DNA of 64,000 bases, from positions 1,116,001 to 1,180,000 of the forward strand of contig CAVYZU010000002.1 of assembly GCA_963772965.1 (NCBI GenBank). The letters are read 5' to 3'. The position numbers and the translations under genes were made by a program. Below are positions 1 to 8,725 of this stretch, piece by piece (the stretch's first letter is position 1; every line of letters begins with the position of its first letter). The notes below the pieces were generated by a model. The model was not told where the DNA came from, made no database searches, and saw only the letters and a program-made list of their open reading frames with translations. Origin of the DNA: AP-15 sp963772965. Its GTDB lineage: Bacteria > Pseudomonadota > Alphaproteobacteria > ATCC43930 > CGMCC-115725.

Positions 1-82
1 TTTCTGCACGCATCCCGAGGAGGCCTTTCGACAGCGTGTCGAAAAAAGTTTCCCATTCCGGCTTTTCGATCTTCAGCGCCAT
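1..82 (-). CDS. N-terminal end of a small protein, possibly DUF5335-like
   Basis: Only the first 27 codons are present; the gene runs off the left edge. The ATG at 82-80 is preceded by a GAGAGGAT ribosome-binding site. The visible start reads MALKIEKPEWETFFDTLSKG, with the W-x-x-FFD-x-L-S pattern seen at the start of DUF5335-type proteins. That assignment is inference from a very short stretch. The product and its partners cannot be judged from this window. Confidence 0.45.
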   Translation of the reverse strand, partial: MALKIEKPEWETFFDTLSKGLLGMRAE

Positions 83-319
83 TTATCCTCTCCGATCCTC
101 AATTTCCCGGTGAACGCGCGGATGTGTGCATCGAGAGTGCGCAGAGCCGTCCTACGACGCCTTGACGGAAATCAATTCCCCGGGCCGGTAGAGTTCTAAA
201 ATATTGTCAGCTCAGCCCCAGGTCGCCGCGCCTTTTACGAATTGCCAGCCAAATTCGAAAACTCGAACGGGCGCGGAGCGCACGCGGTGCTAAAACCCCT
301 AAGGCCTCCACCGGCTTTC

Positions 320-1567
320 TTAGGTACTCGGGCGGAACAGTTCTGGGGGGTGGCGGAGGAGGGTGCGGCGGCCACGCTTCCAGACGGCGAGCGGCGGGCG
401 GATTTGGGCGATCGCCTGCTCCGGGCTTTCGGCGTCGATGATCACGATATCGGCCGGGTTGCCGACGGCGAGTCCGTAATCCCGCAAGTTTAGCAGGCGC
501 GCCGAGCGCTCGGTCAGCATCGCAAAACATTCGCGCAACTGCTCGGGCCGGCCGATTTGCAACACATTGGCGTGCAGATTGGCCATGCGGATCAATGAGC
601 AATCGCCGTAGGGGGTGACCGGGTTCAGCACATTGTTGGTCGACAGCGAGCAATTGACGCCGTGCTCGACCAAAAAATTGGCGTCGGCGACGCCGCGGCG
701 AATGTTGTGGTCCTGGTCACGGCCCATCACAAACAGATCGGTCAATGGCAATACGGTCACCGCGACGCCGGCATCGGCCATGCGTCGGGCGATCGCCGCC
801 AAATGGTCGGGTGCCATCGTCGATAATTTCGCCATATGGCCGACGGTGACCCGCCCGCCGCGGCGATGTTGCTCCGCGAGATCGCAGACCAACGGCACGT
901 CGAGCTCGTCCGGATTGTCGCCGACATCGAGATGGAGGTCGATATCGGCGTCGAACTGGTGCGCCAGTTCAAAGATGCGGCGGATCTGTCCGGCATGATC
1001 GGGATCGTAGCGCGGCGCGCCGCCGATTGCCTTGGCGCCGCGTTTCAGGCCCTCGACCAGCAATTCCTCGGTGCCCGGATAATTGGTCAGCCCATCCTGC
1101 GGAAAAACGCAGATCTCGATATCGATCGCCCATCGGTAATCGGCGATCAGTGACTGCACTCCGTCAAACCCCCGCATGCCGATCGCCGGGTCGACTTCGA
1201 CCTGGGTGCGCATGCGGGTGGCGCCATTGACGATGCAGTCTTCGAGCGTCTGTGCCGCGCGCCGCCGGATGTCCTCGACGGTCAAATCCTTTTTGATCTC
1301 GGCAACGCGCTTCATCGGGTTGATGCGACGCCCAGGCTCGGCCGGCAGGCGGTCGATCAGCCGCGATTTGTCGAGATGGATGTGGGTCTCGATCAGACCG
1401 GCGCAGGCAAGCCTTCCGCCCGCGTCATAGCTCTCGCCGGCTCCGCTCGGCGCCTCGTGGCTGAGCCCTGGGCCGATCGCCGCGATCCGGCCGCCGGCAA
1501 CACCGATATCGACGGGCTCCTGCTCAGGCCGGTCGGCGAGCCGGACATTGCGCACGATCAGGTCCAT
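320..1567 (-). CDS. Amidohydrolase, cytosine deaminase-like
   Basis: A 415-residue metal-dependent hydrolase of the amidohydrolase superfamily, expected to deaminate or hydrolyse a cyclic amide or amidine in the cytosol. Visible motifs are HIHLDK at residues 62-67 (first metal site), TQVEVDP at 121-127, LHLD at 211-214 and GHM at 243-245, in the order found in CodA/AtzC relatives. Where CodA has an HDD motif with its active-site Asp, this protein has STNNV near 309-313, so that Asp is replaced by Asn. I recall the same change in a subgroup of uncharacterised relatives. Substrate is unknown. It lies on the same strand as the GlcG-like gene, with a palindromic repeat between them. AAGGG precedes the ATG. 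Confidence 0.85.
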   Translation of the reverse strand: MDLIVRNVRLADRPEQEPVDIGVAGGRIAAIGPGLSHEAPSGAGESYDAGGRLACAGLIETHIHLDKSRLIDRLPAEPGRRINPMKRVAEIKKDLTVEDIRRRAAQTLEDCIVNGATRMRTQVEVDPAIGMRGFDGVQSLIADYRWAIDIEICVFPQDGLTNYPGTEELLVEGLKRGAKAIGGAPRYDPDHAGQIRRIFELAHQFDADIDLHLDVGDNPDELDVPLVCDLAEQHRRGGRVTVGHMAKLSTMAPDHLAAIARRMADAGVAVTVLPLTDLFVMGRDQDHNIRRGVADANFLVEHGVNCSLSTNNVLNPVTPYGDCSLIRMANLHANVLQIGRPEQLRECFAMLTERSARLLNLRDYGLAVGNPADIVIIDAESPEQAIAQIRPPLAVWKRGRRTLLRHPPELFRPST

Positions 1568-1644
1568 TGGCGGCCCTTATCAGAAAATTGTGGAAAGCAG
1601 CGGCTTCTCGGCGCCGGCCAACAACTCGGGGAGCGCGGAGAGTC

Positions 1645-1690
1645 CCCACCTCACCCTGCCCTCTCTCCGCCCAGAGGCAGAGAGGGACCA
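1645..1690. repeat. REP-like palindrome, short form
   Basis: The arms CCCTCTCT at 1659-1666 and AGAGAGGG at 1679-1686 form a hairpin preceded by CTCACCCTG. This matches the hairpin half of the longer palindromes at 8211, 8638 and 42857. It fills the gap between two minus-strand genes and could also act as a processing or termination hairpin. Confidence 0.6.
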
Positions 1691-1746
1691 AAAGACCGCG
1701 GCGCCGTACCGCGATTATGATGAGCAGTTGGCCGGGCGAGACCGCG

Positions 1747-2142
1747 TTAGAGGTGGTTGACGCCGGCGTTGGCGCAGTCTTCGTCTTGTTGCGAGGTGCC
1801 GCCGCCGACACCGCAGGCGCCGACGACAACGCCGTTGCGGAAGATCGGCACCGCGCCCTGACCCATGATCATGTGACCGCCCTCGGCCATCGCTATGCCG
1901 CGCGGCGTCGGCTGGTCGGCGCGCGCCGCCATCTCACCGCTCGGCCGGCCAAACGCCGCCGAGGCGACCGCCTTGCCTTGGCAGCCATAGGCGCTCGCCC
2001 AGATCGCGCCATCCATGCGCTGCAATGCGACGAGCCGCCCACCGGCATCGCATACCGCGGCGCTGATCTTGATGTTGAGTTCCGCTGCCTTTCGCAACGC
2101 GCCCTCGACGATGCGGTTGGCTTCTTCGAGCGTCAGTGACAT
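1747..2142 (-). CDS. GlcG/HbpS family protein (DUF336)
   Basis: 131 residues, the full length of a GlcG/HbpS domain, which in HbpS binds haem or senses redox state and in other operons accompanies oxidative catabolic enzymes. The start MSLTLEEANRIVEGAL, the central CDAGG-x-LVAL-x-RMDGA segment and the glycine-rich C-terminal VGACGVGGGTSQQDE are typical. The ATG at 2142 was chosen over the longer frame because AGGGGAG lies just upstream and the extra residues are non-conserved. It is divergent from the monooxygenase operon with about 220 bp between, so a shared control region is plausible. The exact role is unknown. Confidence 0.8.
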   Translation of the reverse strand: MSLTLEEANRIVEGALRKAAELNIKISAAVCDAGGRLVALQRMDGAIWASAYGCQGKAVASAAFGRPSGEMAARADQPTPRGIAMAEGGHMIMGQGAVPIFRNGVVVGACGVGGGTSQQDEDCANAGVNHL

Positions 2143-2360
2143 CGACTGCTCCCCTGCCCATTGCTGCAAACCCGCTCGACTATAGCGCACGCGCATCCCC
2201 GCCGCCCGCTCGATTTGCCCGCAGGAATCCCGCTCGGTCGAGAGCGGCGAAACCCGCCCCGCTGCATGGCGGAATTGCCGGCCCATATTTTGGAATGGTC
2301 TCGCCGGGCCGCGGTCCAGCGGGTAGATTACCGAGACCGGTTATCGCAGGGAGGAGTGCC

Positions 2361-3560
2361 ATGGCCAATGCACAGACTGCACAGCAAGCGCCGCCGCGGC
2401 TGGACGAGCTGACCGCGCGGGCCGAGGCGCTGGTTCCGGCATTACGCGAGCGCGCCGCTCGCGCCGAGGAACTGCGCCGGCTACCCGACGAGACGATCGC
2501 AGATTTGCATGCGAGCGGGCTGTTCCGGATGCTGCAGCCAGCCCGCGTCGGCGGCAGCGAGTTACCCTATCGCGCGCTCTACGAGTTGAGCTCGATAATC
2601 GGCCAAGGCTGCGGCTCGACCGCTTGGGTGCTGGCCAACCTCGCCGCCCATCACTGGCTGTTAGGTATGTGGCATCCCGAGGCGCAGGAGGAGATCTGGG
2701 GCGAGTCGCCGGACAGCCTGATCAGTTCGGCGCTGATCTTTGCCCGCGGTCGCGCCACCCGTGAGCCGGGGGGCTATCGCTTGAGCGGCCGTTGGCCGTT
2801 TTCGAGCGGGATCGACGCCTCGACCTGGAACATGTTCGGCGCCATCGTCAGCGACGAGGAAAGCGGGCAGAACGAGCCGCGCATGTTTCTGCTGCCAAAG
2901 TGCGATTACAACATCATCGATACCTGGCAGGTCATCGGGCTTTCCGGCACCGGCAGCAAGGATGTCGAGGTCACCGACGTCTATGTTCCGGCTTATCGCA
3001 CGCTCTCGACCGAGCGGATTCGCGGCGGTCCCAACCGCGGCAGCGAGTTGAACCCGGGTAGCCTGTACCGCTTGCCGGCGGTCAGCCTGTTCGGCTTTGC
3101 CATCGCCGGCGTGTCGCTCGGCATTGCACGCGGCGCGATCCAGCATTTCACCGAAACGACGCGCACCCGGTTGAGCGCCTATACCGGCCGGAACATCGCC
3201 GATTTCACCAATACCCAGGTGCACCTCGCGGAGGCGGCGGCTCTGGCCGATGCCGCCGAGGCGATCGCCTGGCGCGATTGCAACGAAGCAATGCGGATCA
3301 CCGAGGCCGGCATCGTGCCGAGTCTCGAACAGCGGGCGCGCTACAAGCGTGACGGCGCGTTTGCCGCCACCTTGTGCACCCGGGCCGTCGATCTGTTGTT
3401 CTCGGCGACCGGTGGCGGCGCGATTTATGCACGCAACCCGATCCAACGCGCGTTTCGCGATGTTCACGCCGCCAATGCTCACTACAACCTGAATTGGGAC
3501 GTGAACGGCGCGATTTATGGCCGGGTCGCGCTCGGCCTGCCGCCCGACGCGCCGTTGTGA
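2361..3560 (+). CDS. Two-component flavin-dependent monooxygenase, oxygenase subunit (acyl-CoA dehydrogenase fold)
   Basis: 399 residues with the acyl-CoA dehydrogenase fold of group D flavin monooxygenases (HsaA, HpaB-C2, DszC type), which hydroxylate aromatic or heteroaromatic substrates with reduced flavin from a partner reductase. Family signs include LPDETIADLHASGLFRML, the STAWVLANLAAHHW region, GLSGTGSKDVEV and the C-terminal ARNPIQRAFRDVHAANAH segment. The ATG at 2361 follows GGGAGGAG and is preferred to an earlier in-frame ATG at 2136, whose extra residues look random. The flavin reductase begins 21 bp downstream, so the two form one functional unit. Substrate cannot be read from sequence. 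Confidence 0.88.
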   Translation: MANAQTAQQAPPRLDELTARAEALVPALRERAARAEELRRLPDETIADLHASGLFRMLQPARVGGSELPYRALYELSSIIGQGCGSTAWVLANLAAHHWLLGMWHPEAQEEIWGESPDSLISSALIFARGRATREPGGYRLSGRWPFSSGIDASTWNMFGAIVSDEESGQNEPRMFLLPKCDYNIIDTWQVIGLSGTGSKDVEVTDVYVPAYRTLSTERIRGGPNRGSELNPGSLYRLPAVSLFGFAIAGVSLGIARGAIQHFTETTRTRLSAYTGRNIADFTNTQVHLAEAAALADAAEAIAWRDCNEAMRITEAGIVPSLEQRARYKRDGAFAATLCTRAVDLLFSATGGGAIYARNPIQRAFRDVHAANAHYNLNWDVNGAIYGRVALGLPPDAPL

Positions 3561-3581
3561 TGCGAGAGTGAGGGGTCGACC

Positions 3582-4169
3582 GTGCACAACACCAAGCCGC
3601 AATCCGCACAGCCGGTAACCGCCGCCGCCGAAGAGGAGCATCCCGGCAGCCACGCCGCCATCGTCAAGGCGACTTCGGGCGAGGGTTTCGATTCCCGTGA
3701 TTTCCGCAGTGCGCTCGGCACTTTTGGCACCGGCGTCACGATCATCACCGCCCGCGGCCAGGATGGCGGGCTTTACGGGATGACGGCGAATTCGTTTACG
3801 TCGGTGTCGTTGACGCCGCCTTTGGTGTTGTGGAGCGCGTCGCTCTATGCCGACAGCCTGGTGGCGTTCCAGGAGGGCACGCATTTCGTTGTCAATATTC
3901 TCGCTTACGACCAGATCCGTTTGTCGAATGAATTCGCCCGCAAGCACGAGAACAAATTTGCCGAAATCGATCACGTGATCCCGGAATGCGGCGCCCCGGT
4001 GCTGATCGGCGCCGCCGCACATTTCGAGTGCCGCAACGAATACCGCCATTATGGCGGCGACCACATCATCTTTATCGGCCATGTCGAGCGCTACGCTTAC
4101 ACCAACCGGCCGACCCTGTTATTCTGCCGCGGCAAATACATGCGCGGCGAGCCATTGCTGCCTCCCTGA
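3582..4169 (+). CDS. Flavin reductase family protein, partner of the monooxygenase
   Basis: 195 residues; FMN-binding split-barrel reductase that uses NAD(P)H to make reduced flavin for the upstream oxygenase. The core FRSALGTFGTGVTIITAR, MTANSFTSVSLTPPLVL and the C-terminal GDHIIFIGHVE motif are diagnostic of the HpaC/HsaB/NtaB group. It starts with GTG at 3582 after an AGGGG ribosome-binding site. A roughly 30-residue non-conserved N-terminal extension precedes the domain. It is very likely cotranscribed with the oxygenase. Confidence 0.9.
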   Translation: MHNTKPQSAQPVTAAAEEEHPGSHAAIVKATSGEGFDSRDFRSALGTFGTGVTIITARGQDGGLYGMTANSFTSVSLTPPLVLWSASLYADSLVAFQEGTHFVVNILAYDQIRLSNEFARKHENKFAEIDHVIPECGAPVLIGAAAHFECRNEYRHYGGDHIIFIGHVERYAYTNRPTLLFCRGKYMRGEPLLPP

Positions 4170-4208
4170 CGCGGTCTGTTTCAATCGGCAAAAGGAGGCG
4201 CAACGACA

Positions 4209-5249
4209 TTGCGCCAAATGCTTACGGCAATTCTTTGTGCTGCGGCCGGACTCGGCGCGTCGGCGCTGACTGCAGACGCCGGCACGATTGTTCTCACGGT
4301 CGGACCATCGCAGCAATTTCCGACTATCGCCGCGGCGATCAATGCCGCGAATCGCGACAACAATTCGGCCGATTACTACGTGATCAATGTGGCCCCAGGC
4401 ACCTACACCAATGATACCGCCACCGTCAGCCGGCCGATGACGATCACGGCAGCCCGGCCCGGATCGGCGGTGGTTCTCAAAGAGACTGTTCCGCTGCCAA
4501 ATCAGAAGGGCATCCTGATATCGCGTGCCGCGCTGACGATCGACGGGTTGACCTTCCAGGGGGCGCACATCGATGCGTCACTGGGGGGGAACGGGGCGGC
4601 CATCCGCGCCGAACCGGGGAGTCAGAGTTACACCCTGACGGTGCGGAACTCGCGGTTCATCGGTAATCAAACCGCCCTTCTCACCGACGTCAACTTTCCG
4701 CTGGATGTGGTGCTGACGAACAACGTCTTTATGAACCAAGGTAACGGAAATACGAATTCCCTCACGCATGGGGTGTATATCGGCAGCGGGAACCACTCGC
4801 TGACCGCGATCGGCAATGAGTTCTGCGGGACGATCGTCGGGCACAACATCAAGAGCCGCGCCGCCAACACGACGATCGAGAACAACACGCTTTATGACGG
4901 GGCCGCCGATCCCAACCAGCCGGGCTGCAATGTCGGCTCGGCAAGCTATGCCCTCGACATTCCAAATGGCGGCGTGGCAATGGTCTCCGGCAATACGATG
5001 ATCCAGGGGACGGCGACGCAGAACCCCGCGATGTTCGCTTATGGCGAGGAAGGGTTAACTTACCAGAAGAACAGCCTCACTTTTATAAACAACAAAATGC
5101 AGAACACCCTCCCGGATGCGACCGGGATTTTGGACCCGAACGGCGTCGCGGTCGTCGGCAGCGGCAATTCTTTCGACGCTTCCATCGCGGCCCAGATTTC
5201 TCCGCCTTCGGCAAACCAGCTGACCGGGGACCTTCAAGTAATCCATTAA
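4209..5249 (+). CDS. Exported right-handed parallel beta-helix protein
   Basis: 346 residues. The first 25 or so form a signal peptide (MRQMLTAILCAAAGLGASA, then cleavage near TADAG). The rest has the opening of pectate-lyase-like repeat proteins: FPTIAAAINAANRD, INVAPGTY, MTITAARPGS, then repeated NxF/NxT turns through residue 310, so a periplasmic or secreted beta-helix is likely. The TTG at 4209 is chosen because AAGGAGG lies about 10 bases upstream; the ATG at 4218 would be too far from it. No lyase catalytic residues can be assigned. It follows the flavin reductase by about 40 bp but need not share its function. Confidence 0.7.
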   Translation: MRQMLTAILCAAAGLGASALTADAGTIVLTVGPSQQFPTIAAAINAANRDNNSADYYVINVAPGTYTNDTATVSRPMTITAARPGSAVVLKETVPLPNQKGILISRAALTIDGLTFQGAHIDASLGGNGAAIRAEPGSQSYTLTVRNSRFIGNQTALLTDVNFPLDVVLTNNVFMNQGNGNTNSLTHGVYIGSGNHSLTAIGNEFCGTIVGHNIKSRAANTTIENNTLYDGAADPNQPGCNVGSASYALDIPNGGVAMVSGNTMIQGTATQNPAMFAYGEEGLTYQKNSLTFINNKMQNTLPDATGILDPNGVAVVGSGNSFDASIAAQISPPSANQLTGDLQVIH

Positions 5250-5393
5250 GCACTCACCGAGGCTGGCGGGGTCGGTCAGGCTCGCTTCGGCTTCGTTCCT
5301 TCGGGCGCCCGATCCTAAAGTACGATAAATATAGCGGTAAGTCTTACAGTAGACTTAACGCCATCAATACGTCAGAAGTATGTCTAAAATCCG

Positions 5394-5421
5394 TTGACTT
5401 GGTGGTGTTTCGCGGTAAGGT
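5394..5421 (+). promoter_or_regulatory. Possible sigma-70 promoter of the beta-propeller gene
   Basis: TTGACT at 5394-5399 and TAAGGT at 5416-5421 are separated by 16 bases, about 60 bases before the TTG start. The -35 is good and the -10 weak. The surrounding 230-bp gap is more A+T-rich than the genes. Confidence 0.35.
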
Positions 5422-5481
5422 CGTACGTCCGCAACGTAAAACGACTGCGGCTTTCGCAAATTTCTTCAAAGGGAGGGAAAG

Positions 5482-6888
5482 TTGTTTCGAAAACATTACA
5501 ATATTTGCGCTGCTCTGAAGGGATGTTCGCGACCTTCGACAGTTGTGATGACGCTGTTGAGCGGCGTGTCGCTCGCGGCGCCGGCTCTCGCCGCCGCGCC
5601 CTGTACCGGGCCGGGAGCGCCGACGACAACGGACACTAAATGCCTGACAGCGGTCCAAATTCCGGGCAACGCGCTTCGGTCGTTCGACATCAGCTGGGTC
5701 AATCCTAATCGTTCCGAGTACTATCTAGGTGATCGGTCGAACGCGGGTATCGAGGTCATCACCACCGCGACGAACACCTGGACGCGTCGACTAATGGGAT
5801 TTGTTGGCATTGTCTTGAATCCCGCAACCGGGGCCGTGAACAACGCCAAGTCGGGACCCGATGGCGTTACATCGCACGGCAGCTGGGTTTACGGCGGTGA
5901 CGGCGACAGCACACTCAAAGTGTTCAACCTAAGTACGCCGGGCACCTATATAACGCCGGCTCAGTCAATCTCGACCGGCGGCACGACCCGCGTCGATGAG
6001 ATGGCGCTGACCCCGGACGGCAAATTGTTGCTTGCCGCCAACAACGCGGAAGACCCGCCTTTCGGCACACTTTTCACAGCCAACGGTGATGCCGGGGTCA
6101 GCAACGTTAGCATCATCACCAAGATCACCGTCGATCCGACAATCATACCGACCGGCTTTGGTTTGTCCTTGGAGCAGCCGACCTGGGAACCCCAGACCAA
6201 GCGTTTCTATGTCTCTATTCCCATCATCGCCAATAACCCGACAGGCTGCAATTATGGTCAGCTTACCGGACCAATCACTTGCGACGGCGGGATGGCGGTA
6301 ATCGACCCGACGACCCTTTCCAAACCCACGGCAGTGCTGGGTGCATTCGACTCAGCGACAAACACCGGCGTCGTTCCGCTGAATGCTTGCGGCCCAAACG
6401 GCGCCACAGTCGGACCGGGTTCTAACCTGCTGCTCGGCTGCACACCCGGCAACAACCCAAGTAACACGACCACGCTCGTGATCAATGCGCTGAATAAGAA
6501 CTACTCCCATGTCGCCGGCATCAACGGTTCCGACGAGGTCTGGTTCAACAGCGGTGACCAGCGCTACTACACAGGTTCGAGCGCCAATAGGGTAAACGGA
6601 ATCGTGACACCCGCGCTCGGTGTGATCGACGGCACCAGCGTCCTGGTCGAGACGATACCGCAAGGCAGCGGCTCTCACTCGGTTGCGGCCGACTGCAACC
6701 GAAATCGCATCTACGTCCCGCAAGTGGCGCCGGTCTCGGTGGTTGGATCGGGCGGCGATACCACCGGTGTCAGCGCCGGGATTTGCGGCAGCATGAATGG
6801 TTGCGTCGGGGTTTATGTCAATCCCAACAGTAACGTCACCGCCTGCGGAGCCATCTACGGCAGTACCAGCTACTACAACGCCAAGTGA
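5482..6888 (+). CDS. Exported protein with predicted beta-propeller fold
   Basis: 468 residues beginning with a long signal peptide that ends near ALAAA at residues 33-38. The mature part has repeated blade-like segments (ALTPDGKLLLAANN, GGMAVIDPTTL, LGVIDGTSVLVET, HSVAADCNRNRIYVPQ) as in YncE/NHL-type propellers, plus paired cysteines. The TTG at 5482 follows GGGAGGGA closely. No enzyme motif is visible, so a binding or scaffold role is inference. A strong hairpin follows the stop. Confidence 0.65.
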   Translation: MFRKHYNICAALKGCSRPSTVVMTLLSGVSLAAPALAAAPCTGPGAPTTTDTKCLTAVQIPGNALRSFDISWVNPNRSEYYLGDRSNAGIEVITTATNTWTRRLMGFVGIVLNPATGAVNNAKSGPDGVTSHGSWVYGGDGDSTLKVFNLSTPGTYITPAQSISTGGTTRVDEMALTPDGKLLLAANNAEDPPFGTLFTANGDAGVSNVSIITKITVDPTIIPTGFGLSLEQPTWEPQTKRFYVSIPIIANNPTGCNYGQLTGPITCDGGMAVIDPTTLSKPTAVLGAFDSATNTGVVPLNACGPNGATVGPGSNLLLGCTPGNNPSNTTTLVINALNKNYSHVAGINGSDEVWFNSGDQRYYTGSSANRVNGIVTPALGVIDGTSVLVETIPQGSGSHSVAADCNRNRIYVPQVAPVSVVGSGGDTTGVSAGICGSMNGCVGVYVNPNSNVTACGAIYGSTSYYNAK

Positions 6889-7293
6889 TCTTTGGCTGCT
6901 AGAAACTAGCCAGTAAGTACGAGCATCGGTGGGCGTTCGTCGCAGCGCCCACTGATGTTCAGCCGTAAGGCCTATTTTGGCCAACCCCGCAGGGTGCGAT
7001 TGCGCTAATTCCCCGATACCACACGACTGTTGCCTTGCAGCAAAGTAAAAGCGCCACCCGAATTACCTCGCAGCTACCGGCTTTTTCGGCCGCCAAGAGA
7101 CGTCAGGTCTCCGGCCCATCCCTTTAGCCAGGGTTTGCGGAGGAGGGGCGGAAATCGTCCTTGTTGATAGCCCGGGAATGCTGCTCTAATCGCGTCGGGG
7201 AAGGGAAACGCCAACAAGGGGGTGGAAATGCCGCGTTTGCCCGCAGACGCCGGGTGCGCGACCGCCGAAGCTCGGCCGGGGCGCTGAAGTCGC
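6889..7293. other. Intergenic region between the propeller gene and livH
   Basis: No credible gene in 405 bases. It holds a GCTAG-AAA-CTAGC palindrome right after the stop, an 11-bp stem hairpin at 6925-6956 and then the leader of livH. I see no convincing promoter hexamers for the liv operon. Confidence 0.6.
6925..6956 (+). terminator. Hairpin downstream of the propeller gene
   Basis: Arms 6925-6935 and 6946-6956 pair over 11 bp with one G-U pair around a 10-base loop. Only a weak T run follows, so it may be a stabilising hairpin rather than a full intrinsic terminator. Confidence 0.45.
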
Positions 7294-8169
7294 ATGGAGG
7301 TTTCGCTCGACCTCTTGGTCAACGCGATCATCGCCGGCCTGCTGCTCGGCGGCTTCTATGCCGCGGTCACCGTCGGGGTGACGATCTCGTTTGGCATGCT
7401 CGACATCGTCAACATCGCCCACCCGGCCTTTATCATGCTCGGGTCGTTTGTCGCCTATGCGATCAATTCGACTTGGCATCTCGACCCGGTGCTGATCGGG
7501 GTCGTGATGATGCCGGTGTTTTTCTTGCTCGGCATGGCGGTTTATCAAATCTATTACTATGCCTTCGAACGCCGCGGTGAAGAGTTGATCCAGGGGCTCG
7601 CGTTTTTCTTTGGCCTGTTGTTTGTCGGCGAGGTAGCGCTGATCCTGGTTTTCGGTGTCGACTACCGTTTTGTCGAGGCGGCTTACATCGGGCCGAGCCT
7701 GCATCTCGGCTTTGTCGAATTGCCGCTGCGGATGCTGATCCCGTTTGTCGTGGCGTTGCTGATGGTTGCTTTGCTGCAGCTCTTTCTCGGGCGCAGCTTT
7801 ATCGGGCGGGCAATCCTCGCGGTGTCACAGGACCGGCTCGCCCTGCAACTGATGGCGGCCAATCCGAGCCGCATCAAGCGGATCGCCTTTGGGATCTCGA
7901 TCGCCACGGCCTCGGTCGCGGGCGCACTGTTGATCATCATCCAGCCGGTCGAGCCGTCGATCGGCCGCGACTATATCGGCCGCATCTTTGCGATCTGCGT
8001 GCTCGGCGGCATGACCAGCTTTCCAGGCATGGTCGTGGGCGCCATGCTGATCGGCATCGCCGAAAGCATCACCGCGACGTTTTACGGCCCGTCCTGGGCG
8101 CCGGCAGTGGCATTCGGGTTTCTGCTGCTGACCCTGGCGGTGCGCCCCGCCGGCATCCTCGGCCGTTGA
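7294..8169 (+). CDS. livH: Branched-chain amino acid ABC transporter permease LivH-type
   Basis: 291 residues with about eight hydrophobic segments. The N-terminal VNAIIAGLLLGGFYAAVTVG and the GGMTSFPGMVVGAMLIG loop are LivH signatures. It forms the inner-membrane channel with LivM and is driven by LivG and LivF. The ATG at 7294 opens the operon. No periplasmic binding protein gene is nearby, so substrate specificity (amino acid, amide, urea or an aromatic acid) is open. Next to the catabolic genes, an uptake role for their substrate is a reasonable inference. Confidence 0.9.
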   Translation: MEVSLDLLVNAIIAGLLLGGFYAAVTVGVTISFGMLDIVNIAHPAFIMLGSFVAYAINSTWHLDPVLIGVVMMPVFFLLGMAVYQIYYYAFERRGEELIQGLAFFFGLLFVGEVALILVFGVDYRFVEAAYIGPSLHLGFVELPLRMLIPFVVALLMVALLQLFLGRSFIGRAILAVSQDRLALQLMAANPSRIKRIAFGISIATASVAGALLIIIQPVEPSIGRDYIGRIFAICVLGGMTSFPGMVVGAMLIGIAESITATFYGPSWAPAVAFGFLLLTLAVRPAGILGR

Positions 8170-8210
8170 TCATGTTGATACCCGAGAGTCCGGAGGAGAA
8201 CGGCTCACAC

Positions 8211-8275
8211 CCCTCTCCCGCACCGTGGGAGAGGGTGCCGAGCGCAGCGAGGCGGGTGAGGGTGAAACCGGACGG
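8211..8275 (+). repeat. REP-like palindrome, left side of the DUF559 gene
   Basis: A perfect 9-bp hairpin (CCCTCTCCC at 8211-8219 with GGGAGAGGG at 8227-8235) is followed by a tail reading TGCCGAGCGCAGCGAGGCGG, then GTGAGGGTG. The repeat at 42857-42942 is nearly its reverse complement, and the one at 8638-8700 is a related inverted copy. Confidence 0.75.
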
Positions 8276-8307
8276 TATTGCCGATGCAGATTCCTTAAAT
8301 TTGGAAG

Positions 8308-8638
8308 ATGGCCAACAGCAAAGCTCGTCTCCTCCGCCGAAACGCTACCGAGGCCGAGCGGCGCCTGTGGTCGAACTCTGCGCGACCGGCGACTGATGCG
8401 ATACAAATTTCGCCGACAATATCCCATTGGCCGCTACATCGTCGATTTTGCCTGCATCGAACACCGGCTGGTTATCGAAGTCGATGGGGGTCACCACGCA
8501 GACAGTGGCAAGGACGCATCCCGAGCGGCTCAACTAGAAGCGCAAGGTTGGACGGTGATTCGATTCTGGAACAACGATGTGCTTTCCAACACCGGTGGAG
8601 TTGTCGAAGCCATAATGCGGGTGTTGCAAGTCAGATAA
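8308..8638 (+). pseudogene. DUF559 endonuclease-domain protein, frameshifted
   Basis: DUF559 proteins have a Vsr/restriction-endonuclease-like fold and no established role. The first frame gives MANSKARLLRRNATEAERRL then WSN. Reading continues one frame over with LRDRRLMRYKFRRQYPIG, RYIVDFACIEHRLVIEVDGG and WTVIRFWNNDVL, which hold the family's nuclease-like acidic residues. Removing one base near 8377 restores a continuous protein of about 109 residues, the usual family size. It lies inside the liv operon between two inverted REP-like repeats, which suggests it arrived as a unit with them. The indel may be real or an assembly error. Confidence 0.8.
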
Positions 8639-8700
8639 CCCCTCACCCTCCCATTGCTGCGCGACGGGCCCCTCCCTCTCCCGCGGTGCGGGAGAGGGGT
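8638..8700 (-). repeat. REP-like palindrome, right side of the DUF559 gene
   Basis: CTCACCCTCCCATTGCTGCG leads into a CTCTCCCGC hairpin ending GGGAGAGGGG. It is inverted with respect to the copy at 8211. It begins at the DUF559 stop and ends about 25 bases before the livM start. Confidence 0.75.
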
Positions 8701-8725
8701 TGTCGCGACGGCGAGCGGATCCGCG

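Noticed and set aside
2661..4082. Long antisense ORF of 473 codons opposite the monooxygenase genes
   Set aside because: Opposite two clearly conserved genes, with composition typical of reverse reading of G+C-rich codons and no domain.
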